Source: Lentibacillus amyloliquefaciens
GTDB lineage: Bacteria; Bacillota; Bacilli; Bacillales; Amphibacillaceae
Length of the DNA: 64,000 nt
NCBI RefSeq assembly: GCF_001307805.1
Contig: NZ_CP013862.1
Location: 1,922,001 to 1,986,000, forward strand
Direction: 5' to 3'
Under the pieces are notes generated by a model that worked only from the letters and a program-made list of their open reading frames with translations, searched no databases and was not told where the DNA came from. Positions 1-7,690 of the stretch are shown piece after piece (the stretch's first letter is position 1; every line of letters begins with the position of its first letter). The translations under genes were made by a program, and so were the position numbers.

Positions 1-167
1 GCCATTATTTCAAAATACCGGATTAAGCCGCCTAGTCTATATGCCATAATGTTTTCGATATGTTGTCTTCATTTTTGTTATGTTTAAGGATATGTGAAGC
101 GAGGCTTGTCCTATGACACCTGATGACGCAAAATATTGGAAAAATTGACTTTTACCATTTGTTTTGG

Positions 168-292
168 ATAAAGTGAAACTTCATTCAGCGGAATGCTTTT
201 CCCGCTGAATGTTAGTTGAACAGAATCGGACATTTAGGAACAGTTAACCGCCGTTTCTGGGCGGATTACTGTCCATTACATGTGGGATAAAG
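168..292 (+). repeat. Dispersed two-hairpin repeat, copy A
   Basis: Starts with ATAAAGTGAAACTTC and ends with GGGATAAAG. Hairpin 1 pairs CATTCAGCGG with CCGCTGAATG. A conserved linker containing AATCGGACATTTA follows. Hairpin 2 pairs an outer GGAACAGT/ACTGTCC and an inner CCGCC/GGCGG. Related copies lie at 1127-1176 (partial), 37131-37248 (reverse), 43058-43169 (partial), 48461-48620 and possibly 61321-61350. This copy lies just beyond the 3' end of the minus-strand gene that stops at 335. The rest of bases 1-334 shows no gene. Confidence 0.8.
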
Positions 293-334
293 AAACCACA
301 TTTTGACATCAATAAAAGAAGATTAAGCAACAAC

Positions 335-751
335 TTAATCTCCTTCCAGATACAGACACTGATGCAGTGGCGGACTTCCAAGCACTATCCAAATTTTAAT
401 AAACAATTCCAGTCTGGGCTGGGAAACGTTATTGAAAATTTTACTAATATTAGGCGGCTTCATGTCTAATTGATCGGCAATATCCTTGATATAAATATCT
501 TTCTGTTTCGCTATCTCTTTAAACCGATTTTTTATAACAGGCTGACCGCCACTTTCGATCAGCGGGTTAATCGGCTTGAAATGATTGATTTGTTCCATTT
601 TATCGATTATACAGCCAACCACAAAATCTTCAATCTGATAATTATCATCCCGATTTTTATCACGGTGGCGGTTAATTAAATTTTCAAGTTCAGTCAGTTC
701 TTTCAACTGATTATAAGTATCCTCTTTAAGCCGAATGGTTAGTTCTTTCAT
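335..751 (-). CDS. Small XRE/HTH-type DNA-binding protein
   Basis: A 138-residue soluble protein, probably a transcriptional regulator. Residues 1-25 (KELTIRLKEDTYNQLKEL) look like a ribbon-helix-helix or coiled start. Residues about 78-130 form a helix-turn-helix of XRE type: IAKQKDIYIKDIADQLDMKPPNISKIF has the usual turn and recognition helix, and is followed by NVSQPRLELFIKIWIVLG. The ATG is preceded by GAGGTGATTTATAC, a good ribosome site. It stands alone: the dispersed repeat lies beyond its stop and a short plus-strand ORF diverges from it. Target genes cannot be told from the sequence. The family call is fairly safe, the function is not. Confidence 0.7.
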   Translation of the reverse strand: MKELTIRLKEDTYNQLKELTELENLINRHRDKNRDDNYQIEDFVVGCIIDKMEQINHFKPINPLIESGGQPVIKNRFKEIAKQKDIYIKDIADQLDMKPPNISKIFNNVSQPRLELFIKIWIVLGSPPLHQCLYLEGD

Positions 752-801
752 GTATAAATCACCTCAGAATTGGACAAGGTATAAGCGAAAGGATGATGAA
801 A

Positions 802-894
802 ATGATGAACGTTAACGCAGTAAACCATAACGATAAAGAAGAAGATGTCATCGAAACGCTGCACGAAACATTTGACAAAGGCAAAAATGGTTAA
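802..894 (+). CDS. Possible 30-residue peptide
   Basis: A short reading frame (MMNVNAVNHNDKEEDVIETL, then HETFDKGKNG) diverges from the XRE-like gene. AAAGGATG lies at suitable distance upstream of the ATG; two further in-frame ATGs at 793 and 796 are less well placed. The peptide is acidic and helical in character with no membrane segment. I do not recognise it. It may be a small regulator partner or chance; bases 895-1126 after it hold no other gene that I can support. Confidence 0.25.
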   Translation: MMNVNAVNHNDKEEDVIETLHETFDKGKNG

Positions 895-1126
895 TTTAAA
901 CAAGTACAATGAGGTATACAACCCTGTCTCTTAAAGACATATTCAAGATATTAACTAAAAATACCTTTTAGATTTTTTGTATGCTTTGGTATAACTTCTT
1001 CTTTTTTGAAAAGGCGTGCGGTGTCGTCGCATAGACATGCTCTTCAATCAGCTCTGGGTAAGATAGTTTCAGCAACCATGGGGTATACAAAAAAGATGTA
1101 CCCTGATGGATACACCACTTCGGAAG

Positions 1127-1176
1127 ATAAAGTGAATCTTCAATCAGTGGGGGTCCTTTCTTTCCCCACTGATTGC
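1127..1176 (+). repeat. Dispersed repeat, copy B (first hairpin only)
   Basis: ATAAAGTGAATCTTC followed by a hairpin pairing AATCAGTGGGG with CCCCACTGATT. Only the first half of the repeat is present. It abuts the stop codon of the minus-strand oxidoreductase gene (1176-1178), so the hairpin lies immediately 3' of that gene and could end or protect its transcript. Confidence 0.7.
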
Positions 1177-2162
1177 TATGATAGCTTGACCAATGTTCTG
1201 CCACGCACATTGCTGTCTATGATATCGTTTAAGACATTTGGAAGTTCGTCTAACGAAATCTCATTAACCAATTCTTCATGAATGACTGGTTTAAATTCTC
1301 CCGCCAAACGTTGCCAAATATTCACGCGTTCTTCCATCGGACATTTAACTGAGTCGATACCAAGCCAATTAATGCCTCTTGAAATAAAGGGAAGCACGGA
1401 TGCCGACACTTCTGTACCACCGGTTAAACCGCTTGTCGCAACAGACCCGCCATATTTTAACGTACTCAAAATGTATTGAAGTGTCCTCCCGCCGACAGGA
1501 TCGACAGCAGCGGCCCATTTTTTTCCGCGAACCGGCTTCTTCTCGGTATCCTCGACTTCGTGACGTTCAATGACATCTTTTGCTCCTATATTTTTAAGAT
1601 AATTCTGTTCATTTGATTTACCAGTGCTGGCTGTCACATGATAACCTAGCTTAGCCAGTATATTAACAGCAAGACTGCCCACACCACCTGTAGCGCCGGG
1701 CACCAGAACAGGCCCTTTGTCTGGTTCCAAGCCATTATCCTCTAGCCTTTGCACGGATAATCCTGCAGTAAAACCTGCTGTTCCAAGAATCATCGCTTCT
1801 TTTAGAGACAAGCCTTCTGGCAAATGAACCGCCCAATCAGCAGGTACACGTGCCACTTCACTAAACCCTCCGGAATGGCCAGTGCCTAATTGATAACTTG
1901 TCACAATGACCTCATCACCTTCATTAAACCGCTCATCCTGCGAATCAATAACTGTGCCGGCTAAGTCGATGCCCGGTATTAAAGGATAAGATTCGACAAG
2001 CTGGTGATTAATGGCCACCATCCCATCCTTAAAATTCACACTGGAATAAGCAACACGGATGGTTAAATCCCCTTCCGGCAAGTCTTCCATGTGCAATTGT
2101 CTGATGTTTAAATTAGCTTCATCTCCCGTTTTTTCAAGTACCAACGCCTGAAACGTATCCAT
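1176..2162 (-). CDS. YhdH/YhfP-family quinone oxidoreductase (MDR superfamily)
   Basis: A 328-residue cytoplasmic NADPH-dependent oxidoreductase of the medium-chain dehydrogenase/reductase superfamily, close to the YhdH/YhfP/AcuI group that reduces acryloyl-CoA or small quinone-like enones. The N-terminal GroES-like domain carries the group's SSVNFKDGMV segment. A Rossmann fold begins at GATGGVGSLAVNILAKLGY. The length fits the family's usual 325-330 residues. I place the start at the ATG of MDTFQALVLEK, which has GAAGGGAG upstream; a longer frame of 26 residues has no ribosome site. No clear operon partner. The exact substrate cannot be read from sequence. Confidence 0.85.
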   Translation of the reverse strand: MDTFQALVLEKTGDEANLNIRQLHMEDLPEGDLTIRVAYSSVNFKDGMVAINHQLVESYPLIPGIDLAGTVIDSQDERFNEGDEVIVTSYQLGTGHSGGFSEVARVPADWAVHLPEGLSLKEAMILGTAGFTAGLSVQRLEDNGLEPDKGPVLVPGATGGVGSLAVNILAKLGYHVTASTGKSNEQNYLKNIGAKDVIERHEVEDTEKKPVRGKKWAAAVDPVGGRTLQYILSTLKYGGSVATSGLTGGTEVSASVLPFISRGINWLGIDSVKCPMEERVNIWQRLAGEFKPVIHEELVNEISLDELPNVLNDIIDSNVRGRTLVKLS

Positions 2163-2281
2163 ATTAAAAGCAAACTCCCTTCTGATACCAGTATTGCTTT
2201 TCATTTTATCAATCCAGCGAAGTTTTATAAACTTATACATCTAAGCTTATGAACAGTATTGCTGATGCGACTCTCAAAATT

Positions 2282-2313
2282 AAAAAAGTAACCGTGAACT
2301 GCGGTTACTTTTT
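2282..2313 (-). terminator. Rho-independent terminator of the CopZ-like gene
   Basis: Stem AAAAAGTAACCG / CGGTTACTTTTT with a 7-base loop. The symmetric A and T runs allow use in both directions. It sits 3' of the CopZ-like gene on the minus strand. The stem bases match those of the terminator at 20648-20683. Confidence 0.8.
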
Positions 2314-2347
2314 CGGGATATTTGTACCGTATATTATTGTCGTCTGA

Positions 2348-2569
2348 TTATCCGGAAACCTTTTTCGCTTCAAATCCAACTGTATCAATTTTATCAATAA
2401 TTTCTGAAATCCCAGTCAAGTTCCGATTAAACGTTACCTGTGCATTTTCATCTGATAAAGCTACATTTATATCCTTTACGCCGGCAATTTCTGAAACTGC
2501 TTTTTCAATTTTGGTTGGGCAGTTGGAACAGTGCATCCCTTTAATATCCAAATAGTTAGTTTCAATCAT
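2348..2569 (-). CDS. CopZ-like heavy-metal-associated (HMA) protein
   Basis: A 73-residue single HMA domain. It has the metal-binding motif GMHCSNC near the N-terminus and the beta-alpha-beta-beta-alpha-beta spacing of copper chaperones (SEIAGVKDINVALSDENAQV, then EIIDKIDTVGFEAKK). Such proteins bind Cu(I) through the two cysteines and hand it to a P-type ATPase. No CopA ATPase or CsoR repressor is next to it, so it is an orphan here and the metal is inferred. The ATG of MIETNYLDIK is chosen because GAGGTGGTG lies upstream; a GTG five codons earlier is possible. Confidence 0.85.
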   Translation of the reverse strand: MIETNYLDIKGMHCSNCPTKIEKAVSEIAGVKDINVALSDENAQVTFNRNLTGISEIIDKIDTVGFEAKKVSG

Positions 2570-2805
2570 TGTGTTAATCACCACCTCATCCTTCTTGGTT
2601 CATTTTATTTATAACTAAACCCTTTTAGAACAATTCATCCGAAACAACCTCAGCTATTATTTGATTTTCATAAGAAAAGATATATCTAATACCCGGAGTC
2701 ATGCTAACGAATATGCAGACGAGTTATAATTGATTCCCTTTCACAAGGCACAACCTTTCTTCTTACCGAATATACTGGGCATAAAACCAGAAGAAGGTGA
2801 ACATT

Positions 2806-3426
2806 ATGCCAAAACCACTGCCTGTTCAAGTCACACCGCTTACCATCAGCGGCGGGCCGGAAAAGAATGTTGTCTATCCGAGCGTTTTCGGTATGCGGGA
2901 TCAAGGAATGGAAGCATTCATCAACCAGCAGATCGTCTATGAAACACAGCAGCTGATCGATATGCAGGCTGATGAAATGTCGAGTCCAATTATCGAAATG
3001 GATGGGTCCTTTGAAATCAAAAATAACCAACGAAACGTCCTTAGTTTGTCATTGTCCAACTATGCCTATCATTACCAGGCTGCACATGGCATGACTTACA
3101 TCACATCATTAACGTTTGATCTGGAAGAACGGAAGCGGTGCAGTTTAAGTGATCTGTTTCGACCGGGAAGCAACTATGTGGAGCGGCTGACAGAACTCGT
3201 TAATGAACAAATTGAACGGCGTAATATCCAGACGTTCGGTGACCCTGTTGAGGTTCAGCCTGATCAGGATTTTTACATCGCCGATAAAGTGCTTGTCCTA
3301 TATTTTCAGCTGTACGACATAACGCCGTATGTATTCGGATTTCCGATGTTTCCGGTATCCGTTTATGACATCCAGGATCTTATCAATGAAAATGGGCCAC
3401 TTGGCCGTATGGCGGTTAATGATTGA
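2806..3426 (+). CDS. DUF3298 / RsiV-like domain protein without export signal
   Basis: A 206-residue protein with the features of DUF3298: an N-terminal region with conserved strands (VSLSLSNYAYHYQ-type) and a C-terminal part beginning TSLTFDLEERKRCSLSDLF and ending with a FPVSVYDIQDLI strand. In other bacteria these domains sit outside the membrane, often in anti-sigma factors such as RsiV. Here there is no signal peptide or membrane helix, so it should be cytoplasmic. Start ATG at MPKPLPVQV has AGAAGGTG before it. It is monocistronic; a 21-bp repeat tract follows. Role unknown. Confidence 0.6.
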   Translation: MPKPLPVQVTPLTISGGPEKNVVYPSVFGMRDQGMEAFINQQIVYETQQLIDMQADEMSSPIIEMDGSFEIKNNQRNVLSLSLSNYAYHYQAAHGMTYITSLTFDLEERKRCSLSDLFRPGSNYVERLTELVNEQIERRNIQTFGDPVEVQPDQDFYIADKVLVLYFQLYDITPYVFGFPMFPVSVYDIQDLINENGPLGRMAVND

Positions 3427-3548
3427 CAGAACAGCTTTACTATAATGGCTACTCAATCCACGCCTCTGTTTCTTTATTGACCGGTATCGGATAAGTCATT
3501 ACGCTGTTTCGTTTGCTGAAATTGAAAAAGCAGTAGTTTTCAGCGGTG

Positions 3549-3620
3549 CGCTGTAGATTAACCTGGAATCGCTGTAGATCTGACGCGAATCGCTATAGTT
3601 CGATCCAAAATCGCTGTAGA
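3549..3620 (+). repeat. 21-bp tandem repeat (CGCTGTAGAT type), 4 units
   Basis: Units begin with CGCTGTAGAT or CGCTATAGTT at 3549, 3570, 3591 and 3612, exactly 21 bp apart; each spacer ends in AAT or similar. The same family occurs at 14383, 53102 and, reversed, 58289. Apart from this tract, bases 3427-3720 show no gene. Confidence 0.85.
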
Positions 3621-3723
3621 CTCCTCAAGCGGCGATATCGAAGCGGTTATGCCTGCAATGCCTCCTGCAACTATAAAGAGTGTCAAAGCAGATTAACGAC
3701 ATAAGCACTTTTACAAAAGTTAA

Positions 3724-3752
3724 TTCTTAAGTCCTGTTTTCCATGTTATACT
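3724..3752 (+). promoter_or_regulatory. Candidate sigma-A promoter of the LytTR gene
   Basis: TATACT at 3747-3752 as -10 with TTCTTA 17 bp upstream as a weak -35. It lies about 42 bp before the start codon. Confidence 0.45.
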
Positions 3753-3794
3753 AATAAAAGCTTATTAGTATTCTAAAAACAGGAGTTTGACCGA

Positions 3795-4745
3795 ATGGGC
3801 CATTTTAAAATTGATCATGACATTATAAACGGTGAGGCACTGCCCGCGTTTTCCCTTACCATTGATGATTCATATACCACTGCGGTCTACAGTGACATCG
3901 ACATGCAGGCTGAACTGGTGAAAATTCTCCGCAGCAACGCCGGGGTGACTGTTTTTGACCGACAGGAAGGTTTATATATTCGGCTGACAGTTGAAGCTAA
4001 TCTTTCATTCTATCGCAAATGGTTCGGCAGCCGGACACCGCTGCCGGAAATTCTTGTGCAGTTTGAGCTTCATAGCTGTGCCAAAACGCCGCTGTACAAA
4101 TGTTCGGAATCGGAACTGCACCGGGTGTATTTTGCTAAATATTACATGAGCGGCACCAATCCCGTGGTCTTCCGTGAGCCAATTCATGGGGTTGATGTCA
4201 AGACAATCGATACCTTCATCAATATGCTTCAAAGAATCAGGGAGGATGGCACGCCTGTACTTGTGTTGATATCCAATATGGAACACGCGCTGCTTTTGGG
4301 CGATGCCGCTTACAAACTGCAGGACAGCGGTATGCAGCCGATTGAGATCGATGACGGTGAAGATGAAATACCTGAAGATGGAACCACCGGCGCGCAAACG
4401 ACCGCTAATTTATTCAAAATCCCGGCAAAAGTGGATGATAAAATGATTTTATTTGATCCGCCTGAGATCGACTACATCGAAAGCCAGGATGGAAAAGCCA
4501 TGATTATTATTAATGATGAAATGTATGCAATGGACTCAACACTTGCTGAAATCGAAAAGAAATTAGAAGTGTATGGATTTTACCGTTGCCACCGGTCCTA
4601 TATCGTCAACTTGCAGAAAGTACGCGAAATCATTACATGGTCAAAAAACACCTATTCACTCAGAATTGACAATCGCGTACAGTCCACGATTCCACTGTCA
4701 CGAACCAAAATTCAAGACATCCAGGAGAAATTCAGCCTGAAATAA
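3795..4745 (+). CDS. LytTR DNA-binding regulator fused to a degenerate ABC-ATPase domain
   Basis: A 316-residue regulator. Residues about 12-195 keep the layout of an ABC ATPase with the motifs lost: the Walker A place reads YSDIDMQAELV, the signature place KCSESELHRVYFAKYY, the Walker B place NPVVFREPIHGVD and the switch-His place LISNMEHA. ATP hydrolysis is therefore not expected. Residues about 215-314 are a LytTR domain (IDYIESQDGKAMI, YGFYRCHRSYIVN, IPLSRTKIQDI), which binds short direct repeats in DNA. CAGGAG precedes the ATG. An ABC exporter operon follows, and a 21-bp-phased direct repeat lies before it. I infer that this protein activates that operon, perhaps sensing through its pseudo-ATPase domain. 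Confidence 0.85.
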   Translation: MGHFKIDHDIINGEALPAFSLTIDDSYTTAVYSDIDMQAELVKILRSNAGVTVFDRQEGLYIRLTVEANLSFYRKWFGSRTPLPEILVQFELHSCAKTPLYKCSESELHRVYFAKYYMSGTNPVVFREPIHGVDVKTIDTFINMLQRIREDGTPVLVLISNMEHALLLGDAAYKLQDSGMQPIEIDDGEDEIPEDGTTGAQTTANLFKIPAKVDDKMILFDPPEIDYIESQDGKAMIIINDEMYAMDSTLAEIEKKLEVYGFYRCHRSYIVNLQKVREIITWSKNTYSLRIDNRVQSTIPLSRTKIQDIQEKFSLK

Positions 4746-4809
4746 GTACAGTTCATCTTAAAATGATGCCTCAAGCGGTTTTCAGAAGGATGTTTTTATC
4801 ATTGATCCG

Positions 4810-4842
4810 GTACACTTCATCTTCCTGAGAGTACATTCCATC
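4810..4842 (+). promoter_or_regulatory. Candidate LytTR operator (direct repeat, 21-bp phase)
   Basis: GTACACTTCATC at 4810-4821 and GTACATTCCATC at 4831-4842 are direct repeats, 10 of 12 identical, spaced 21 bp start to start. LytTR proteins bind two direct half-sites about two helical turns apart, usually just upstream of -35. The second copy ends about 10 bp before the weak -35 of the ABC operon. The site is inferred. Confidence 0.5.
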
Positions 4843-4851
4843 CGAATTAAA

Positions 4852-4880
4852 CTGAAGCCTCCTTTATTTTCCGCTATGAT
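4852..4880 (+). promoter_or_regulatory. Candidate promoter of the ABC exporter operon
   Basis: TATGAT at 4875-4880 as -10 with CTGAAG 17 bp upstream, a poor -35. A weak -35 is what an activator-dependent promoter would show, which fits the repeat at 4810-4842. Confidence 0.45.
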
Positions 4881-4909
4881 TGAAGCAGTTAAGAAAAGGA
4901 GGTTTTCAG

Positions 4910-5758
4910 TTGGACAATACAATTGAAGTACAGGGAATACGAAAAGTTTTTGGCCACAATGAAGCTATTAAACGCGTCAGTTTTAATGTGAAAAAGGGTG
5001 AAATTTTCGGGCTTCTGGGGCCGAGTGGTTCGGGTAAGACAACAACGATTAAAATTTTAACAGGTGAACTCGGTGAGACAACCGGTGACGCGAACGTCCT
5101 GGGGATTGATTCGAGTCGATTTGGGACTTCCTATTTTAAATCGAAAATCGGAATTCTTTCAGATAATAGCTCACTGTATGAGCGGCTGACTGTTTACGAC
5201 AACCTGAAATTATTTTGTAAATTATACCATGCACCGCTTAATGCGATTGATGCGATTTTAAAAGAAGTCAATTTGCAAGACGAACAGTCAAAGACGGTCT
5301 CAAAGCTGTCCAAAGGTATGACGCAGCGCGTGTTGCTCGCGAAAGCACTCATTCATAAACCCGAGCTCGTATTTCTCGATGAACCGACGTCGTCTTTAGA
5401 TCCGGCTAACATGGCACAAATCCATCGCGGGCTGCAGAAGCTGAATGAAGCCGGGACAACGATTTTTTTGACAACCCACAATATGGAAGAAGCGACAGCA
5501 TTATGTGACCGGGTTGCCTTTCTGCACAATGGCGAACTGCAGGAATTGGACAGTCCGGATGCACTCCGCTACAAATACTCGACACATGCATTTCATGTGG
5601 AAACATTTTCAGGCGAACGACTGGTCATTGACAATGAACCGGAAAATGCCGATCAAATCAAAGAACTTATCGGAAGCGGGCGTGTGAAAACAATGCATAC
5701 GGATAATCCGACACTTGGCCAAATCTTTCTAAAAGTGACCGGGAAGGAGCTGGTATAA
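4910..5758 (+). CDS. ABC transporter ATP-binding protein
   Basis: A 282-residue ATPase of an ABC-2 type exporter. Walker A GPSGSGKTT, signature LSKGMTQR, Walker B LVFLDEPTSSLDP and switch His in LTTHNME are all present, so it should be active. The best start is TTG at 4910 (LDNTIEVQGIRKVFG) because AAAAGGAGG lies 7 bases upstream; an ATG ten codons earlier has no such site and would read through the ribosome site. Its stop overlaps the permease ATG by one base (TAATG), so the two are translationally coupled. Substrate unknown; drug, bacteriocin or lipid export are possible. Confidence 0.9.
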   Translation: MDNTIEVQGIRKVFGHNEAIKRVSFNVKKGEIFGLLGPSGSGKTTTIKILTGELGETTGDANVLGIDSSRFGTSYFKSKIGILSDNSSLYERLTVYDNLKLFCKLYHAPLNAIDAILKEVNLQDEQSKTVSKLSKGMTQRVLLAKALIHKPELVFLDEPTSSLDPANMAQIHRGLQKLNEAGTTIFLTTHNMEEATALCDRVAFLHNGELQELDSPDALRYKYSTHAFHVETFSGERLVIDNEPENADQIKELIGSGRVKTMHTDNPTLGQIFLKVTGKELV

Positions 5759-6447
5759 TGAACGTCCAACGTATAAGTGCCATTTTTGAAAAAGATATTA
5801 AAGACTTCATGAAAAATATGATGCTGTTGACGATGCCGCTGATTCCAATCGTATTGGCATTAATTTATGAACGTATGGGCAGTGAACTTCCACTTTCCCT
5901 GATCTACTTGATTGTCGGGGTGACATTTTCGGCGGTCACATCAAGCTGCATGATGACCATGATGGCTGAAGAAAACGAAAAGAAAACATTACGTGGACTG
6001 ATTCTTTCACCAGCTTCCTTTGTTGATATCATTATCGGCAAAAGTCTTGTAACTGGACTTATAACGCTCGTATCTCTTGGTATATCACTGGTGATTGTTG
6101 GCATTGACCCGTTTTTGAGTTTCCGGCCCCTCATTGGGTTGGTCTTGTTATTCCTATTCTTTCTATTGCTCGGCATCGGTATTGGACTGTTTTCAAATTC
6201 GATTGCTGCCACATCAGCCTATCTGATGCCCGTCATGTTTTTGTTTGGTTTTACACCGATGATTGAAGCGCTCGGGTTTTCCGAAGATAGCATCGTCATG
6301 ACAATTACTGATACATTTCCGATCATGCAGGCAATTGAGATACATGATACCAGTTCATGGCTTCCACTCGGCATTATTACCATTTGGGTCATTGCCGCAG
6401 TACTCTTTACGTTTATTTGTTTCAAAAAGACAATGACAGATGACTAA
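5758..6447 (+). CDS. ABC-2 type permease
   Basis: A 229-residue membrane protein with six predicted helices (for example LLTMPLIPIVLALIY, LPLSLIYLIVGVTFSAVTS, LIGLVLLFLFFLLLGIGIG, AAVLFTFICF). It is the membrane half of the exporter whose ATPase ends one base into its start codon. The EENEKKTLRGLILSP segment after the second helix is the coupling region common in ABC-2 permeases. A terminator follows directly, so the operon has two genes. No substrate can be assigned. Confidence 0.85.
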   Translation: MNVQRISAIFEKDIKDFMKNMMLLTMPLIPIVLALIYERMGSELPLSLIYLIVGVTFSAVTSSCMMTMMAEENEKKTLRGLILSPASFVDIIIGKSLVTGLITLVSLGISLVIVGIDPFLSFRPLIGLVLLFLFFLLLGIGIGLFSNSIAATSAYLMPVMFLFGFTPMIEALGFSEDSIVMTITDTFPIMQAIEIHDTSSWLPLGIITIWVIAAVLFTFICFKKTMTDD

Positions 6448-6457
6448 TTTTGATGAC

Positions 6458-6489
6458 AGCCGCATTTTCGGATGAGAATGCGGCTTTTT
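6458..6489 (+). terminator. Rho-independent terminator
   Basis: Stem AGCCGCATT / AATGCGGCT followed by TTTTTA. Ends the ABC exporter operon. Confidence 0.85.
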
Positions 6490-6512
6490 ATGATTCTATT
6501 TTTGTGCGGTGG

Positions 6513-6572
6513 CTCATGTTTTCATTCTCAAGCCCATGTTTCGACTCTCACGCCCATACAACACTCACACGG
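6513..6572 (+). repeat. 20-bp tandem repeat, about 3 units
   Basis: Units start at 6513 (CTCATGTTTTCATTCTCAAG), 6533 (CCCATGTTTCGACTCTCACG) and 6553 (CCCATACAACACTCACACGG). The period is 20 bp. It is unrelated in sequence to the CGCTGTAGAT family but also lies between genes, between the ABC operon and qox. Confidence 0.65.
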
Positions 6573-6739
6573 AAGCAAACGCCGCCTCCTCCAACAAAAT
6601 ATCACAATTTCATGACCATTTTTCAACGAATGATTGACACTCGAAAAAAACGGGAAAGCGTCTGATACAATTAGTCACAGGTTTGCACTAGATTTATAAT
6701 GAAAAACATATCACTAACGAATAGCAGAGGTGTTGCTTC

Positions 6740-7690
6740 ATGAGACATACACGGAAGCATCTGAGCAAAGGGCTTGTCTTTATACTCATTGGACTTATAT
6801 TGCTGCTCAGCGGTTGCAGCGAATTAACCGTCCTGGATCCAAAGGGTCCGGTTGCGGAAAGTCAGCGGGATTTGATTCTCTATTCACTCATATTCTTGCT
6901 TGGTGTCGTTGCTGTCGTATTTTCTCTCTTTATTTTTATGGTTGTAAAATACAGGGATAAACCAAACCGGAAAGCTGAATATAAGCCGGATCTTCACGGT
7001 AACAGGACGATTGAAATCATATGGACAATTATTCCGATTATGATTGTTACCTCGCTTTCTATCCCAACCATTACAACATTATTCGATCTTGAGGAACCGC
7101 CGGAATCTTCGGCAGAACAAGAACCGCTTGTCATTCATGCGACAACTGCGGACTGGAAGTGGTTTTTCAGTTATCCTGAGCAGGGCATTGAAACGGTCAA
7201 TTACCTGCACATCCCGACAGACCGTGGCATCGAATTCCACTTGTCCTCGGCTGATTCGATGACAGCCTTGTGGATACCTGCTTTAGGCGGCCAAAAGTAC
7301 AACATGGCCGGCATGGAAAACATACTTTACTTGCAAGCTGATGAAACAGGCGTATTCCAGGGCCGCAATTCCAACTTTAATGGTGAAGGCTTCGCGGAAC
7401 AAACATTCAAAGTACATGCCGAAAGCAGCAGTGACTTCCAGGACTGGGTGGAATCAACACAAAACTCGGCGCCTGAATTGACACAGGAAAAATATGATTC
7501 ACTGCTGAAACCGGAGCTCGTGGATACGATGGCATTTTCATCGACACACCTTGAGTGGGTCGACCATGGCACGAAAGACGGCATGGACTATTCCATTGAA
7601 CGCCACCGGGATGCATTTGCCGAACAGCTGGAACTAAAAAATGGCCAAAATCACGAACACGGACCATCCGGGGAAGAAGGTGAAGAATAA
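6740..7690 (+). CDS. qoxA: Cytochrome aa3 quinol oxidase subunit II
   Basis: Subunit II of the aa3-type menaquinol oxidase, 316 residues. A lipoprotein signal peptide ends in LLLSGC, then two membrane helices anchor an extracellular cupredoxin domain. The CuA ligand pattern of cytochrome c oxidases (Cys-x3-Cys with downstream His/Met) is absent, as expected for a quinol oxidase, while LGGQKYNMAGM and the NGEGFAEQTF segment match QoxA. The C-terminus is acidic and His-containing. AGAGGTG precedes the ATG; a TATAAT lies at 6695-6700 about 40 bp upstream, without a clear -35. Its stop overlaps the qoxB ATG by one base. Confidence 0.93.
   Translation: MRHTRKHLSKGLVFILIGLILLLSGCSELTVLDPKGPVAESQRDLILYSLIFLLGVVAVVFSLFIFMVVKYRDKPNRKAEYKPDLHGNRTIEIIWTIIPIMIVTSLSIPTITTLFDLEEPPESSAEQEPLVIHATTADWKWFFSYPEQGIETVNYLHIPTDRGIEFHLSSADSMTALWIPALGGQKYNMAGMENILYLQADETGVFQGRNSNFNGEGFAEQTFKVHAESSSDFQDWVESTQNSAPELTQEKYDSLLKPELVDTMAFSSTHLEWVDHGTKDGMDYSIERHRDAFAEQLELKNGQNHEHGPSGEEGEE

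Noticed and set aside
968..1210. An 80-codon minus-strand frame across 968-1210
   Set aside because: It overlaps the end of the oxidoreductase gene and the repeat hairpin, has no ribosome site and no protein-like pattern.
6634..6671. TTGACA at 6634 as -35 of qoxA
   Set aside because: The nearest -10-like box (TACAAT at 6666) is 26 bp away, too far; the TATAAT at 6695 is a better -10 but lacks a clear -35.
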